Shown here in pieces: positions 35,538 to 44,532 of a DNA stretch of 64,000 nucleotides (position 1 is its first letter; every line of letters begins with the position of its first letter). Made by a program: the position numbers and the translations under genes. The notes under the pieces were generated by a model that did not search any database, was not told the DNA's origin, and worked only from the letters and a program-made list of their open reading frames with translations. Source of the stretch: Sulfitobacter aestuariivivens (lineage in GTDB: Bacteria > Pseudomonadota > Alphaproteobacteria > Rhodobacterales > Rhodobacteraceae); NCBI RefSeq assembly GCF_014763045.1, contig NZ_JACTAG010000001.1:682001-746000 (forward strand), read 5' to 3'.

Positions 35538-36523
35538 AATTCGGTCCTCACCCTGTCGCTGAGGCTGTCGACGCGATCCTGGCCCATTCCGTGGCGTTGC
35601 CTGAGGGACGTTTGCGCAAGGGCCATCGATTGACGATTGAAGATGTGGAGGCTCTTGCTGCCGCAGGGCATGATGATGTCATCGTCGCCATTCTGGGAAC
35701 GGATGACGTAAGTGAGAATCATGCCGCCTTGCAGCTTGCCCAGGCCGTGGCCGGTCACGCCGATGGGATCAGGCTGGGCCCGCCATTCACCGGTCGGGTG
35801 AACCTGCTGGCACAATCAAGCGGTGTGGTGATGCTGGATGTACCCGCCCTTGAGGCGGTCAACGCGGTGCACCCCATGATCACCATTGCGACGGTGCCCG
35901 ATCTGCAGCAACTCAGCGAGGGCGGGATGATTGCGACGATCAAGATTATCTCTTACGGGGTGCCGCGCGACGCGTTGCAAGTGGCCTGCGCGGCAGCGGG
36001 CGGGGGGGCGATCACGTTGCGTCCTCCGGTTTTGCGCACGGCGACACTGATCATTACCGAGATTGACGGCGGCGCAGGCGACAAGGGGCGCGCTGCCATA
36101 GAAGGGCGCCTTGAGGCGCTGAATGTGACGCTGGCGGATGTCGTGATGATCCCCCATGAGAAAAAGGCGCTGGCGCACGCCATATCCGCCGCGCGCAGTG
36201 ATCTGGTGCTGATCCTCACCGGGTCAGCGACGTCTGACCCCGACGATGTGGCCCCCACGGCGCTTCGCATGGCGGGTGGTCAGGTAGAGCGTTTCGGCAT
36301 GCCGGTCGATCCTGGTAACCTTTTGTTTCTGGGCACAGTTAAGGCCACGCCGGTTATTGGACTGCCGGGATGTGCGCGCTCGCCTGCGCTGAATGGGGCG
36401 GACTGGGTGCTAAGCCGTGTGGTGTGCGGGATCCCGGTCACTGCGAGAGACATTGCAGGCATGGGCGTCGGCGGATTGCTCAAGGAAATTCCATCCCGCC
36501 CGCAACCACGCCGCGGCAGATAA
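35534..36523 (+). CDS. molybdopterin-binding (MoeA/Mog-like) protein
   Basis: A 329-residue protein with a C-terminal MoaB/Mog/MoeA-like molybdopterin-binding fold: VLILTGSATSDPDDVAPTAL near 220-240 and RFGMPVDPGNLLFLGTVK near 252-270 match the MoeA Gly-rich and Pro-Gly motifs. The N-terminal third holds KGHRLTIEDVEALAAAGHDDVIV, reminiscent of the substrate-binding half of MoeA-like proteins. I see no nucleotidyltransferase LxxGxSxRMG motif, so it is unlikely to be the MocA cytidylyltransferase. Its place between xdhC and coxSLM indicates cofactor delivery to that enzyme. Confidence 0.82.
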   Translation: MKFGPHPVAEAVDAILAHSVALPEGRLRKGHRLTIEDVEALAAAGHDDVIVAILGTDDVSENHAALQLAQAVAGHADGIRLGPPFTGRVNLLAQSSGVVMLDVPALEAVNAVHPMITIATVPDLQQLSEGGMIATIKIISYGVPRDALQVACAAAGGGAITLRPPVLRTATLIITEIDGGAGDKGRAAIEGRLEALNVTLADVVMIPHEKKALAHAISAARSDLVLILTGSATSDPDDVAPTALRMAGGQVERFGMPVDPGNLLFLGTVKATPVIGLPGCARSPALNGADWVLSRVVCGIPVTARDIAGMGVGGLLKEIPSRPQPRRGR

Positions 36524-36676
36524 GACCGGGGCAAAAGCGGACGCGCCGCCAGACGTCGCGCCGCATTGATCATGCACGATACTGCCAAACTGCCGGGTTT
36601 ACACATTTTTCCGGTTCTCAAGCGGCGTGGCGCGTGCTTAACTCTCTCCAAACGCGAATATAAAAGGGAGGAAATC

Positions 36677-37162
36677 ATGACACAGGTCTCAATGACCGTG
36701 AACGGGAAAGCTGCGTCCGGGGAAGTCGAAGGTCGTACGCTGCTGGTTCAGTTCTTGCGCGAGGATATGGGGCTCACCGGGACCCACGTGGGCTGTGACA
36801 CCAGCCAGTGCGGGGCCTGCGTGGTCCATGTGAATGGCGAAGCTGTAAAGGCCTGCACCATGTTTGCTATCGAAGCGGACGGGGCTGAGGTCGCAACCAT
36901 CGAAGGGCAGGCCAATGCAGATGGCTCTCTTAATGTGATCCAGCAGGCCTTTCAGGACCATCATGGCCTTCAGTGCGGGTTCTGCACGCCGGGCATGGTG
37001 ATGTCAGCCGCAGCGCTTCTCAAGGACAACCCCAAGCCCACCGAGGCCGAGGTGCGTCACTATCTGGATGGCAACATCTGCCGCTGTACGGGCTATCATA
37101 ACATCGTGAAGGCGATCATGGCCGCCTCTGGCCAAGATGTCGCTGCTTTAGCCGCCGAATAG
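36677..37162 (+). CDS. coxS: CODH-like iron-sulfur subunit, CoxS
   Basis: A 161-residue [2Fe-2S] subunit of a xanthine oxidase-family enzyme. Ferredoxin-type cysteines lie in [16 protein letters not shown]...KAC (about 43-64), and the second cluster is bound by CGFCTPGM and ICRCTGYHN (about 102-145). A longer frame is open upstream, but AAAAGGGAGG before the ATG at 36677 fixes the start. It is the first gene of the S-(VOC)-L-M series, the order associated with form II CODH-like clusters. Confidence 0.95.
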   Translation: MTQVSMTVNGKAASGEVEGRTLLVQFLREDMGLTGTHVGCDTSQCGACVVHVNGEAVKACTMFAIEADGAEVATIEGQANADGSLNVIQQAFQDHHGLQCGFCTPGMVMSAAALLKDNPKPTEAEVRHYLDGNICRCTGYHNIVKAIMAASGQDVAALAAE

Positions 37163-37492
37163 ATGTCTACGCCCGACTTCATTGAGATCGGTACGTCCGA
37201 TACCGCCAGTACCACCGCCTTTTTCGAGGCGGTCATGGGCTGGACCTGGGAGGAGATGCCAGGTGGTCGGGGCGGACATTTTACAGATGGCACGCGCAAG
37301 GTCGGCATGCACCAAGAGGGAACCCCCTGCATGGTGCCGTATCTGAGCGTTGAAAACATCGAAGTGGCGGTTGCCAAGGTCAAATCCGCAGGGGGCGCGT
37401 TGATGGGAGAGATCGCTGACGCCCCCGGCTATGGCCGGTTTGCCACCTGCACCGATCCGCAAGGCGTGCGGTTCGGATTGCATCAGGAATAA
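37163..37492 (+). CDS. VOC (glyoxalase-fold) protein inside the cox operon
   Basis: A 109-residue single-unit vicinal-oxygen-chelate protein: FIEIGTSDTASTTAFFEAV at the N-terminus, and ATCTDPQGVRFGLHQE at the C-terminus, which matches the family's DPxGxxFGL end. The ATG follows the coxS stop codon with no spacing, so it is coupled to coxS; coxL starts 65 bases after its stop with its own GGGAGG. It is not a usual cox subunit. A substrate-related or accessory function is possible, and so is insertion of an unrelated gene. Confidence 0.88.
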   Translation: MSTPDFIEIGTSDTASTTAFFEAVMGWTWEEMPGGRGGHFTDGTRKVGMHQEGTPCMVPYLSVENIEVAVAKVKSAGGALMGEIADAPGYGRFATCTDPQGVRFGLHQE

Positions 37493-37557
37493 CCCGCCAG
37501 ACGCGGGACCAACACAGTGTGCGCAGTTGCTGTGCACCATCATAGGGAGGAATACCA

Positions 37558-39978
37558 ATGCCAAAGGACGGCGGAATTGGCGCCAGCAGCAAGCGGCGCG
37601 AGGACGTACGGTTTCTGACAGGGGTCGGAAATTATACCGATGATATCAATATTCGCGGGCAAGCTTATGTGCATTTCCTACGCTCGGATATTGCACACGG
37701 CACGCTCACCAGCGTGGATGTAGATGCGGCAGCCGGCATGGCCGGTGTTGTGCGCATCTTTACCGGTGCCGATTTTGAAGGCGTTGGCGGCATACCTTGC
37801 GGCTGGCAGGTAACGGACAAGCACGGCGAGCCAATGCAGGAACCCGCGCACCCGATCCTGGCGCAGGGAAAGGTGCGCCATGTGGGCGAGCCGATAGCCG
37901 CCGTGGTTGCCGAGAGCCCCGAACAGGCGCGGGACGCGGCAGAGGCAATCGTGGTCGATATCGCAGAGCTCCCTGCGGTCGTGAACATGAAGGATGCGGT
38001 CAAGGACGGGGCCACCAAGGTCCATGACGATCTGACCAGCAACCTGTGCTATGACTGGGGTTTTGTCGAAGAAAACAAGGACGCGGTGACCAAGGCATTT
38101 GAAGACGCCGCGCATGTCACCTCGCTGGAGCTGGTCAACAACCGGCTGGTTGCCAACCCGATGGAGCCGCGTGTCGCAGTTGGCGACTATGCCCGTGGCA
38201 CGGACAACAGCACACTCTATACAACGTCGCAGAACCCCCATGTGATCCGCCTGTTGATGGGCGCATTTGTGCTTGGCATTCCGGAGCACAAACTGCGTGT
38301 CGTTGCCCCCGACGTGGGCGGCGGGTTCGGCACCAAGATTTTCCACTATCAGGAAGAGGCGTTCTGCACCTTTGCGGCCAAGGCGTGCAATCGTCCGGTC
38401 AAATGGACATCCAGTCGCGCCGAGGCGTTCATGTCGGATGCGCATGGTCGCGATCACGTGACCAAGATCGAACTGGCCCTGGACGGCGACAACAACTTTA
38501 CCGCTTTGCGCACCGATACCTATGCCAACATGGGGGCCTATCTGTCGACCTTTGCCCCATCGGTCCCAACATGGTTGCACGGCACGCTGATGGCGGGGAA
38601 CTACAAGACGCCGCTCATCTACGTGAACGTAAAGGCAGTGTTTACCAACACCGTGCCGGTGGATGCCTATCGCGGCGCTGGCCGGCCCGAAGCCACATTC
38701 CAGCTGGAGCGGCTGGTCGACAAGGCTGCGCATGAGTTGGGTGTCGATCCGATTGCCCTGCGGCGGCAGAACTTTATCACCGAATTCCCTTATGCCACTC
38801 CCGTGGCAGTGGAATACGACACCGGTGATTATAACGCCACGATGGACAAACTGGAGGAGATGGCAGACCGGGCGGGCTTTGATGCCCGTCGCAAAGAGAG
38901 CGAAGCCAACGGCAAACTGCGCGGTTTCGGCGTCAACGCCTATATCGAGGCCTGCGGCATCGCGCCTTCGAACCTTGTGGGTCAGTTGGGCGCACGAGCG
39001 GGTCTGTACGAATCTGCCACTGTGCGCGTGAATGCCACAGGTGGACTGGTGGTCATGACCGGCTCTCACAGCCATGGGCAGGGGCACGAGACGTCTTTTG
39101 CGCAAGTGGTCGCCGAGATGATCGGTATCGATGAAAACATGATCGAAATCGTCCATGGTGACACTGCCAACACGCCTATGGGCATGGGCACATATGGGTC
39201 CCGCTCGATTGCCGTGGGCGGTTCTGCCATGGTGCGGGCAACGGAAAAGATCATCGCCAAAGCCAAGAAGATAGCGAGCCATCTGCTGGAAGCCTCAGAA
39301 GGGGACATCGAGCTTAAGGATGGGGCGTTCAGCGTGGCAGGCACGGACAAATCCGTCGCCTGGGGTGATGTGACGCTTGCCGCCTATGTGCCGCACAACT
39401 ATCCGCTTGAGGATCTGGAACCCGGACTGGAAGAGACCGCGTTTTATGATCCGGCCAACTTTACCTATCCCGCCGGGGCCTATGCCTGTGAGGTCGAGGT
39501 GGACCCGGATACCGGCGAGGTGACAATCGAAAGATTTGCTGCGGCGGATGATTTCGGGAATGTGATCAATCCGATGATCGTCTCGGGCCAGGTTCATGGT
39601 GGATTGGCGCAGGGGATCGGTCAGGCGCTGATGGAATCCTGCGTGTATGACGACGACGGTCAATTGCTGAGCGCGTCTTATATGGATTACGCCATGCCGC
39701 GATCATCTGACCTGCCGATGTATCAGGTGGATCATTCGTGCCAGACCCCCTGTACGCACAACCCTCTGGGGGTAAAGGGCTGTGGTGAGGCCGGGGCCAT
39801 TGGCTCTCCGCCGTCTGTGGTCAATGCGGTGCTGGATGCGCTGCGGTCCGGCGGACATGATGTGGCGCATATCGACATGCCGGTGTCTCCGAACAGGGTC
39901 TGGGCTGCGATGCATGGCGGGGATGCGGCCAAGAAGGCCGTTGGCGTTGTCGCCGCGAATGCCAAGCATAATGGATAA
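37558..39978 (+). CDS. coxL: molybdenum hydroxylase large subunit, form II CoxL-like
   Basis: A full-length (806 aa) aldehyde oxidase/CODH large subunit. The Moco-binding [14 protein letters not shown] segment (about 250-263), the active-site loop AYRGAGR at 370-376 and [16 protein letters not shown] near 735-751 are seen; the latter provides the catalytic Glu. Form I CoxL has AYRCSFR with a copper-binding selanyl-cysteine; AYRGAGR marks form II (BMS), for which CO oxidation is not established. The true substrate is therefore unknown. GGGAGG lies before the ATG. Confidence 0.95.
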   Translation: MPKDGGIGASSKRREDVRFLTGVGNYTDDINIRGQAYVHFLRSDIAHGTLTSVDVDAAAGMAGVVRIFTGADFEGVGGIPCGWQVTDKHGEPMQEPAHPILAQGKVRHVGEPIAAVVAESPEQARDAAEAIVVDIAELPAVVNMKDAVKDGATKVHDDLTSNLCYDWGFVEENKDAVTKAFEDAAHVTSLELVNNRLVANPMEPRVAVGDYARGTDNSTLYTTSQNPHVIRLLMGAFVLGIPEHKLRVVAPDVGGGFGTKIFHYQEEAFCTFAAKACNRPVKWTSSRAEAFMSDAHGRDHVTKIELALDGDNNFTALRTDTYANMGAYLSTFAPSVPTWLHGTLMAGNYKTPLIYVNVKAVFTNTVPVDAYRGAGRPEATFQLERLVDKAAHELGVDPIALRRQNFITEFPYATPVAVEYDTGDYNATMDKLEEMADRAGFDARRKESEANGKLRGFGVNAYIEACGIAPSNLVGQLGARAGLYESATVRVNATGGLVVMTGSHSHGQGHETSFAQVVAEMIGIDENMIEIVHGDTANTPMGMGTYGSRSIAVGGSAMVRATEKIIAKAKKIASHLLEASEGDIELKDGAFSVAGTDKSVAWGDVTLAAYVPHNYPLEDLEPGLEETAFYDPANFTYPAGAYACEVEVDPDTGEVTIERFAAADDFGNVINPMIVSGQVHGGLAQGIGQALMESCVYDDDGQLLSASYMDYAMPRSSDLPMYQVDHSCQTPCTHNPLGVKGCGEAGAIGSPPSVVNAVLDALRSGGHDVAHIDMPVSPNRVWAAMHGGDAAKKAVGVVAANAKHNG

Positions 39979-40009
39979 AGCGGGATTTCGGGGCTCTGCC
40001 CCGGACCCC

Positions 40010-40031
40010 GAGGTATTTGACAAAGGGTGAA
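40010..40031 (+). repeat. dispersed repeat copy 2
   Basis: Matches AGGTATTT-N3-AAAGGGTGAA (centre GAC) in the coxL-coxM spacer. The segment GGGGCTCTGCCCC (about 39990-40002), a five-base hairpin, precedes it closely. Both fall in the 97-base untranslated gap between the genes. Confidence 0.7.
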
Positions 40032-40075
40032 TGAGATGGACGGCGCTGCCGTCCCGCCACCTGGAAAGGAAAACG

Positions 40076-40864
40076 ATGTATAACTTTGATATCGAGAAAC
40101 CGACCACCGTTGCCGATGCCGTCCAGGCATTGGGCGCGGACGAAGCACAGCCGTTGAGCGGCGGGCAGACCCTGATCCCGACGCTGAAAGCGCGGCTGGC
40201 CGCACCATCAAAACTGGTCTCGCTTGCCGGCATCGATGAGATGAAGGGGATTTGCATGGACGATGAGGGACGTCTTTGCATCGGCGGGGCAACCACCCAT
40301 GCGACCGTGATGCGCGAGGCCGAAGCGCATTACCCGGCCCTTGCGTCCCTCGCTGCGCGCATCGGCGATCCTGCTGTGCGCAACCGTGGCACGATTGGCG
40401 GCAGCCTGGCCAACAATGATCCCTCTGCCTGTTATCCGGCCGGCGCGCTGGCGAGCGGTGCAACGATTGTCACCAACACGCGCGAGATCGCTGCTGATGA
40501 CTATTTTCAAGGCATGTTCACCACTGCACTTGAAGAAGGCGAGCTCGTCACGGAAGTGAAGTTCCCTGTGCCGCAGGCGGCGCATTACGAGAAGATGATT
40601 CAACCCGCCTCTCGCTTTCCGCTGGTGGCGGCCTTTGTCGCAAAGTTCAGCGACGGGGTTCGGGTCGCCATTACCGGCGCGTCGAATGACGGCGTGTTCC
40701 GCTGGACACAGGCCGAAGAGGCGCTCAGCAACACCTTCTCAGCGGAGGCGCTTGAGGGCATGCAGGCGGACGGCGATATGATTGCTGATCTGCATGGATC
40801 TGCCGAGTACCGCGCGCATTTGACGGGGGTGATGACCCGCCGCGCGGTTGCTGCTATCGCCTAG
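40076..40864 (+). CDS. coxM: CODH-like FAD subunit, CoxM
   Basis: A 262-residue FAD-binding subunit of the xanthine oxidase-family complex: LSGGQTLIPTLKARLAAPS (FAD loop 1) near 28-46 and RNRGTIGGSLANNDPS (FAD loop 2) near 101-116. The longer open frame is discounted, since GGAAAGGAAAACG precedes the ATG at 40076. It passes electrons from the Mo and Fe-S centres to an acceptor. It ends the cox unit, and a strong terminator follows. Confidence 0.94.
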   Translation: MYNFDIEKPTTVADAVQALGADEAQPLSGGQTLIPTLKARLAAPSKLVSLAGIDEMKGICMDDEGRLCIGGATTHATVMREAEAHYPALASLAARIGDPAVRNRGTIGGSLANNDPSACYPAGALASGATIVTNTREIAADDYFQGMFTTALEEGELVTEVKFPVPQAAHYEKMIQPASRFPLVAAFVAKFSDGVRVAITGASNDGVFRWTQAEEALSNTFSAEALEGMQADGDMIADLHGSAEYRAHLTGVMTRRAVAAIA

Positions 40865-40885
40865 CCCGGTTCGGAGCATTCCGAA

Positions 40886-40921
40886 AAAGCCGCGCCTTCT
40901 TGCGAAAGAAGGGGCGGCTTT
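40886..40921 (+). terminator. terminator after coxM
   Basis: AAAGCCGC (40886-40893) and CCTTCTT pair with AAGAAGG and GCGGCTTT (40914-40921), about 15 base pairs around a short loop, 22 bases after the coxM stop. A run of T is incorporated in the 3' arm. Confidence 0.65.
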
Positions 40922-40989
40922 GCGCTGATATTGGATAACACGGTGGTGTTGGGGCAGTCTGTACTCACTTCACACGGGGAGGAGTGTTT

Positions 40990-41277
40990 GTGCCCAGGTT
41001 GTCGTTTGTTCTTTGTTGTGCGCTTTTGCCAATTGCGTCGCCGGTCTGGTCACGCGGCAAGCTGAGCCCGTGCCGTCCGCTTGGGATTGAAACCAACTAT
41101 CCTTGCGAAGTGACCCAGACCGACGCCGTTGCGCGCGACCCCTATGAGCATGCCATCAGTTTGCATCCCTACAGTTCCGGCCGATATCGCCCCCAGATTG
41201 TGCCCGCCTATGATGTCTGGAGCGATTGGGGGTATCGCGCCCCATCGCCCGAACGGTCGAGGGACATGGATCACTAG
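40990..41277 (+). CDS. small secreted protein of unknown function
   Basis: A 95-residue protein with a signal peptide (PRLSFVLCCALLPIASPVWS) and a short hydrophilic mature part containing two cysteines (SPCRPLG and NYPCEV). GTGs at 40984 and 40990 are both possible; GGGGAGGA ends one base before the first, so 40990 has the better spacing. No recognised domain. It sits in front of the OmpA-family gene by 108 bases. Confidence 0.65.
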   Translation: MPRLSFVLCCALLPIASPVWSRGKLSPCRPLGIETNYPCEVTQTDAVARDPYEHAISLHPYSSGRYRPQIVPAYDVWSDWGYRAPSPERSRDMDH

Positions 41278-41385
41278 AGGCAGGAATTTGCCATCTTGCA
41301 ACGCCCGGCGGAACGTCTTTGCCGGGCCGTGCGTTAACCTACAACGCTGCCCGAACGGCGTACATTGAACCGTGAGGACGAGACC

Positions 41386-42786
41386 ATGAAAAAGTTACTG
41401 AATTCAACCGCATCGCTGACATTGAGTCTTGCGTTGGCAATACCGACAGGCGGGTTTGCGCAAAGCGAGCTGCCAAACTGCGCTGGTACGGATGTACAAG
41501 AGGTATTTCCGTGCAAGCTGGTCGTTGGTGGCGTAGTCGGCTCGCGCGATGTGTTGCGGCAGGTGCGTCTGAACGTGCAAGAGGCCAAGGTGCGTGCAGA
41601 GAACGAAGGCCGCGCTTTCACACCCGCGGACGTGCGCGCTATCGTTGATGGGACGCCGGGCGTTGTTGCAGGGCCCGCACCGGCACCGCAGGCGACGGCA
41701 CAGGCCCCTCAGCCACAGGCACCAGCGGCGCAACCCCGGTCTCAACAACAAGCGCCTGCCGCTGCCGCCTCGAGTGAAGGCAGAGACAGTGCACAGATCG
41801 AAACAGAGCAGGTCACCGAAGAGGGGGTTCGGGGATCGGACGAGGAATTTGCAACCGCCGTGACCGGCGAAGGGCGGACAGAGACGCAAGCCACGGATGG
41901 CGATGACGGTCTGAGCAAGTTCGAGAAAGCCTTGCTGTTGGGTCTTGGTGCTGTGGCCGTGGGATCGGTTCTGAAAAACGGTGACCGGATCGTCAGCCGG
42001 ACCGGGGACCGGGTGGTTGTTGAGAACCCGAATGGCGAATTGCGCGTTCTCAAGAACGATGACGCGCTCATCCGGCGTCCGGGAGACGAGGTGCAGACCG
42101 AAACCTATCGAGATGGTTCCACCCGGACAATCGTGACGAAATCGGATGGATCGCAGGTCATCACCATTCGCGCGGGCAATGGCGCGGTGATCCGCCGCGT
42201 CAATGTGGACGCGCAAGGCAACCGCGTGGTGCTGTTTGATGACACGGTGCAGGAACAAGAGGTCATCGTGTCTGAGCTGCCGCAGATCCAGCAACAGACG
42301 CAGACCTTTGGCACGAGCACCGAAGAGGAACTCCGTGCCGCTCTGGCCTCCCAGATGTTGGGCGATCAGAACCGTCAGTTCTCCCTGCGCCAGATCCGGG
42401 ATATCCAGCAGGTTCGTGCGCTGGCCCCCGAGGTCGAACTGGATGCTGTGCAATTTGCCACCGGCAGTGCGGCGATCCTGCCCGAACAGGCCCGTTCTCT
42501 GGCCCGCATTGGCACGGCGCTGAGCGATCTGGTCGCGCGTGATCCGCGAACGGTCATTCTGGTCGAAGGTCACACCGATGCGGTAGGCGATGCGACCTAT
42601 AACCTTGCCCTGTCAGACCGCCGGGCTGAAACCGTGGCATTGGCCCTGACGGAGTACTTCAACGTGCCGCCAGAGAACATGATCACGCAAGGATACGGTG
42701 AAAGTTCCCTGAAAGTTCCGACACTGGACGCTGAAGTGGCGAACCGTCGGGCGGTGGTCCGCAATATCACAGGGCTTTTGCGCTAA
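41386..42786 (+). CDS. OmpA family outer-membrane-associated protein
   Basis: A 466-residue exported protein: signal peptide ending near GGFAQ, a Pro/Ala/Gln-rich linker (about 95-140), one hydrophobic segment (LLLGLGAVAVGSVLKNGD near 184-201), a repetitive beta-type stretch (RIVSRTGDRVVVENPNGELR...), and a C-terminal OmpA domain (about 345-466) with ILVEGHTDAVGDATYN and LSDRRAETVALAL, which binds peptidoglycan. The GAGGAC before the ATG at 41386 chooses that start over a TTG at 41365. It has its own strong terminator. The OmpA domain suggests envelope anchoring. Confidence 0.92.
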   Translation: MKKLLNSTASLTLSLALAIPTGGFAQSELPNCAGTDVQEVFPCKLVVGGVVGSRDVLRQVRLNVQEAKVRAENEGRAFTPADVRAIVDGTPGVVAGPAPAPQATAQAPQPQAPAAQPRSQQQAPAAAASSEGRDSAQIETEQVTEEGVRGSDEEFATAVTGEGRTETQATDGDDGLSKFEKALLLGLGAVAVGSVLKNGDRIVSRTGDRVVVENPNGELRVLKNDDALIRRPGDEVQTETYRDGSTRTIVTKSDGSQVITIRAGNGAVIRRVNVDAQGNRVVLFDDTVQEQEVIVSELPQIQQQTQTFGTSTEEELRAALASQMLGDQNRQFSLRQIRDIQQVRALAPEVELDAVQFATGSAAILPEQARSLARIGTALSDLVARDPRTVILVEGHTDAVGDATYNLALSDRRAETVALALTEYFNVPPENMITQGYGESSLKVPTLDAEVANRRAVVRNITGLLR

Positions 42787-42805
42787 GAGCACCCTGCCAA
42801 CAAAG

Positions 42806-42838
42806 AAAAAGCGCCACGGGTTCCCGTGGCGCTTTTTT
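42806..42838. terminator. bidirectional terminator after the OmpA gene
   Basis: AAAAAGCGCCACGGG-TT-CCCGTGGCGCTTTTTT, a stem of about 15 base pairs with A and T tails on both sides, ends the plus-strand OmpA gene and can serve the converging methyltransferase gene. Confidence 0.85.
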
Positions 42839-42876
42839 CGTTTCCTGGCCAGCGGTTTGCGTGGCCATGGCCAAGG

Positions 42877-43713
42877 TTACCGCTTGCGCAGCCCCAATGT
42901 TTCCAGTGTTTGCGCCAGTGCCCGACGCGCCGCAAATGCAGCGCGCGCCGGTACGGAAACACGGTAGGTTTCTTGGCATTCGCGAAATTCGGCCCGCAGA
43001 TGGGGGCTGTAATGGGCCTCAAGGATTTCTTCAAAGCGCGCAATCTCTGTCGCCGTCAGGGACGGGCGGGCAGTCCAGGGCATGCTGAGAGATCCAATCG
43101 CAACCTCTTCGAAAATCGCAGGCTCCAGCGTCAGATCGATAGAAAAGATGTTCCAGTCTCCGGCGATGTCCGCATGCCGATGGCTATCGGGCATCTCGTT
43201 GAACAGCACGCGCGGCCCGACACCGCGCAGGTACTTGAACCGCCGGTAAAGCTGTAAATCGTGATGCACGACAATCTTGGGGCCGGTCAGGTGCGGGGCA
43301 AGGGCGAGGGTGTCCACCATCGGCCAGGGATGTTGGTGGTTGGCATCTATGAATGCCATGTCCCAGGGTCCACCCAGATCACCAAGATCCAACGCCGATT
43401 TGCGCGGGAGGATATCGATCTTGACGCTGTCACCGCGATAGATATCCCGCGCCAAGTAGCCAACCGGCTGGCCCGGCGCGCCAAAGAACTTTGCGGACAG
43501 ATCAATTGACGTGACGCTTTGGCCGCCGTTCTCTTCGAGAAAGCGCGCGATAAAACCGGTGCTGAGGCCTGACGCGGTCCCGATCTCAACAAACCGCTTG
43601 GGTTTGTGCGTGGCAATCAGACGTTGGATGTAATCAAGTTCATCTGGCGTGGTTGTGCCAAAACCGGGACGCAGATGTTGCGCGTGAAGGGTTTCGATAT
43701 CGTTCAGGTGCAT
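42877..43713 (-). CDS. class I SAM-dependent methyltransferase
   Basis: A 278-residue methyltransferase with an intact SAM motif FVEIGTASGLSTGFIARFL near 41-59, VTSIDLSAKF (acidic residue for ribose) and DMAFIDANHQHPWPMVD near 117-133, a layout like cephalosporin hydroxylase/TylF-type O-methyltransferases. The C-terminal 90 residues are less conserved. Substrate unknown. It lies between the OmpA gene and infC on the minus strand, 64 bases after infC. Confidence 0.85.
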   Translation of the reverse strand: MHLNDIETLHAQHLRPGFGTTTPDELDYIQRLIATHKPKRFVEIGTASGLSTGFIARFLEENGGQSVTSIDLSAKFFGAPGQPVGYLARDIYRGDSVKIDILPRKSALDLGDLGGPWDMAFIDANHQHPWPMVDTLALAPHLTGPKIVVHHDLQLYRRFKYLRGVGPRVLFNEMPDSHRHADIAGDWNIFSIDLTLEPAIFEEVAIGSLSMPWTARPSLTATEIARFEEILEAHYSPHLRAEFRECQETYRVSVPARAAFAARRALAQTLETLGLRKR

Positions 43714-43777
43714 GGGGGCGTCCCGAAAAGGTGGGCAGGGGCGCGCACCCGGTAGATGCGCGACCCCTAAGGCGGGC

Positions 43778-44332
43778 TTAGCCCTTTTGCGGCAAGGGGC
43801 CGATCAGCATGACCATCTGACGGCCTTCCATTTTGGGGAAGTTTTCCACTTTGCCATGCTCTTTGGTATCTTCTGCCACACGTTCCAGCAATTCGCGGCC
43901 CAGGTTCTGGTGCGCCATTTCGCGGCCACGAAAGCGCAGGGTGACTTTGACCTTGTCGCCGTTCTCCAGGAATTTGAAGACGTTGCGCATTTTGACGTCA
44001 TAGTCGTTCGTATCCGTGTTGGGACGGAACTTCACTTCCTTGATCTCGATGATCTTCTGCTTTTTGCGGGCCTCGGATTCGCGCTTTTGCTGTTCGTATT
44101 TGAACTTGCCGAAATCCATAATCTTGCACACAGGCGGATTGGCATTTGGCGAAATTTCAACAAGGTCCAGCCCGGCTTCTTCGGCCATGTCCATGGCGCG
44201 GGCGGGGGTGACAACGCCGACGTTCTCTCCGTCAGCTCCGATTAGGCGAATTTCTGTTGATCGGATTTTGTCATTGACGCGCGGGCCAGTATCTCTTTGG
44301 GGCGGCGCGTTGTGTGGTCTGCGAGCGATGAT
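43778..44332 (-). CDS. infC: translation initiation factor IF-3 (ATC start)
   Basis: IF-3 prevents subunit joining and checks initiator pairing at the start codon. The last 138 codons after an internal ATG (44194) are standard IF-3 ([34 protein letters not shown]). Reading upstream in frame gives [20 protein letters not shown] and [17 protein letters not shown], the conserved N-terminal domain, with no ATG, GTG or TTG. Three consecutive ATC codons at 44335-44327 follow AAAGGA (44343-44338); spacing favours 44332 or 44329. The full protein is about 184 residues. A rare ATT/ATC/ATA start is a known feature of infC that permits autogenous control. Confidence 0.9.
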   Translation of the reverse strand: MIARRPHNAPPQRDTGPRVNDKIRSTEIRLIGADGENVGVVTPARAMDMAEEAGLDLVEISPNANPPVCKIMDFGKFKYEQQKRESEARKKQKIIEIKEVKFRPNTDTNDYDVKMRNVFKFLENGDKVKVTLRFRGREMAHQNLGRELLERVAEDTKEHGKVENFPKMEGRQMVMLIGPLPQKG

Positions 44333-44532
44333 GATCGTCCTTTGATTGTTGTCTTGTATCGAGTGAGCAAACTAGACCCGCCCCCCACCATCTTCAAGCC
44401 GCAAAATGCCGCCCATGGTGCGTGTTGCGTGAAATTCCCCTTGAACAATGGCCCATTGAAGATCATTTCACCGCTCAATGAGCCAAGGGTGTGTCATGGG
44501 ATGTACCGGGCCTGAAATTGAGGGGAACAGAT

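Noticed and set aside
37678-39282. Minus-strand ORF of 534 codons across coxL
   Set aside because: Shadow of coxL; no ribosome site, and composition rich in His, Gly and Arg, as expected for an antisense frame.
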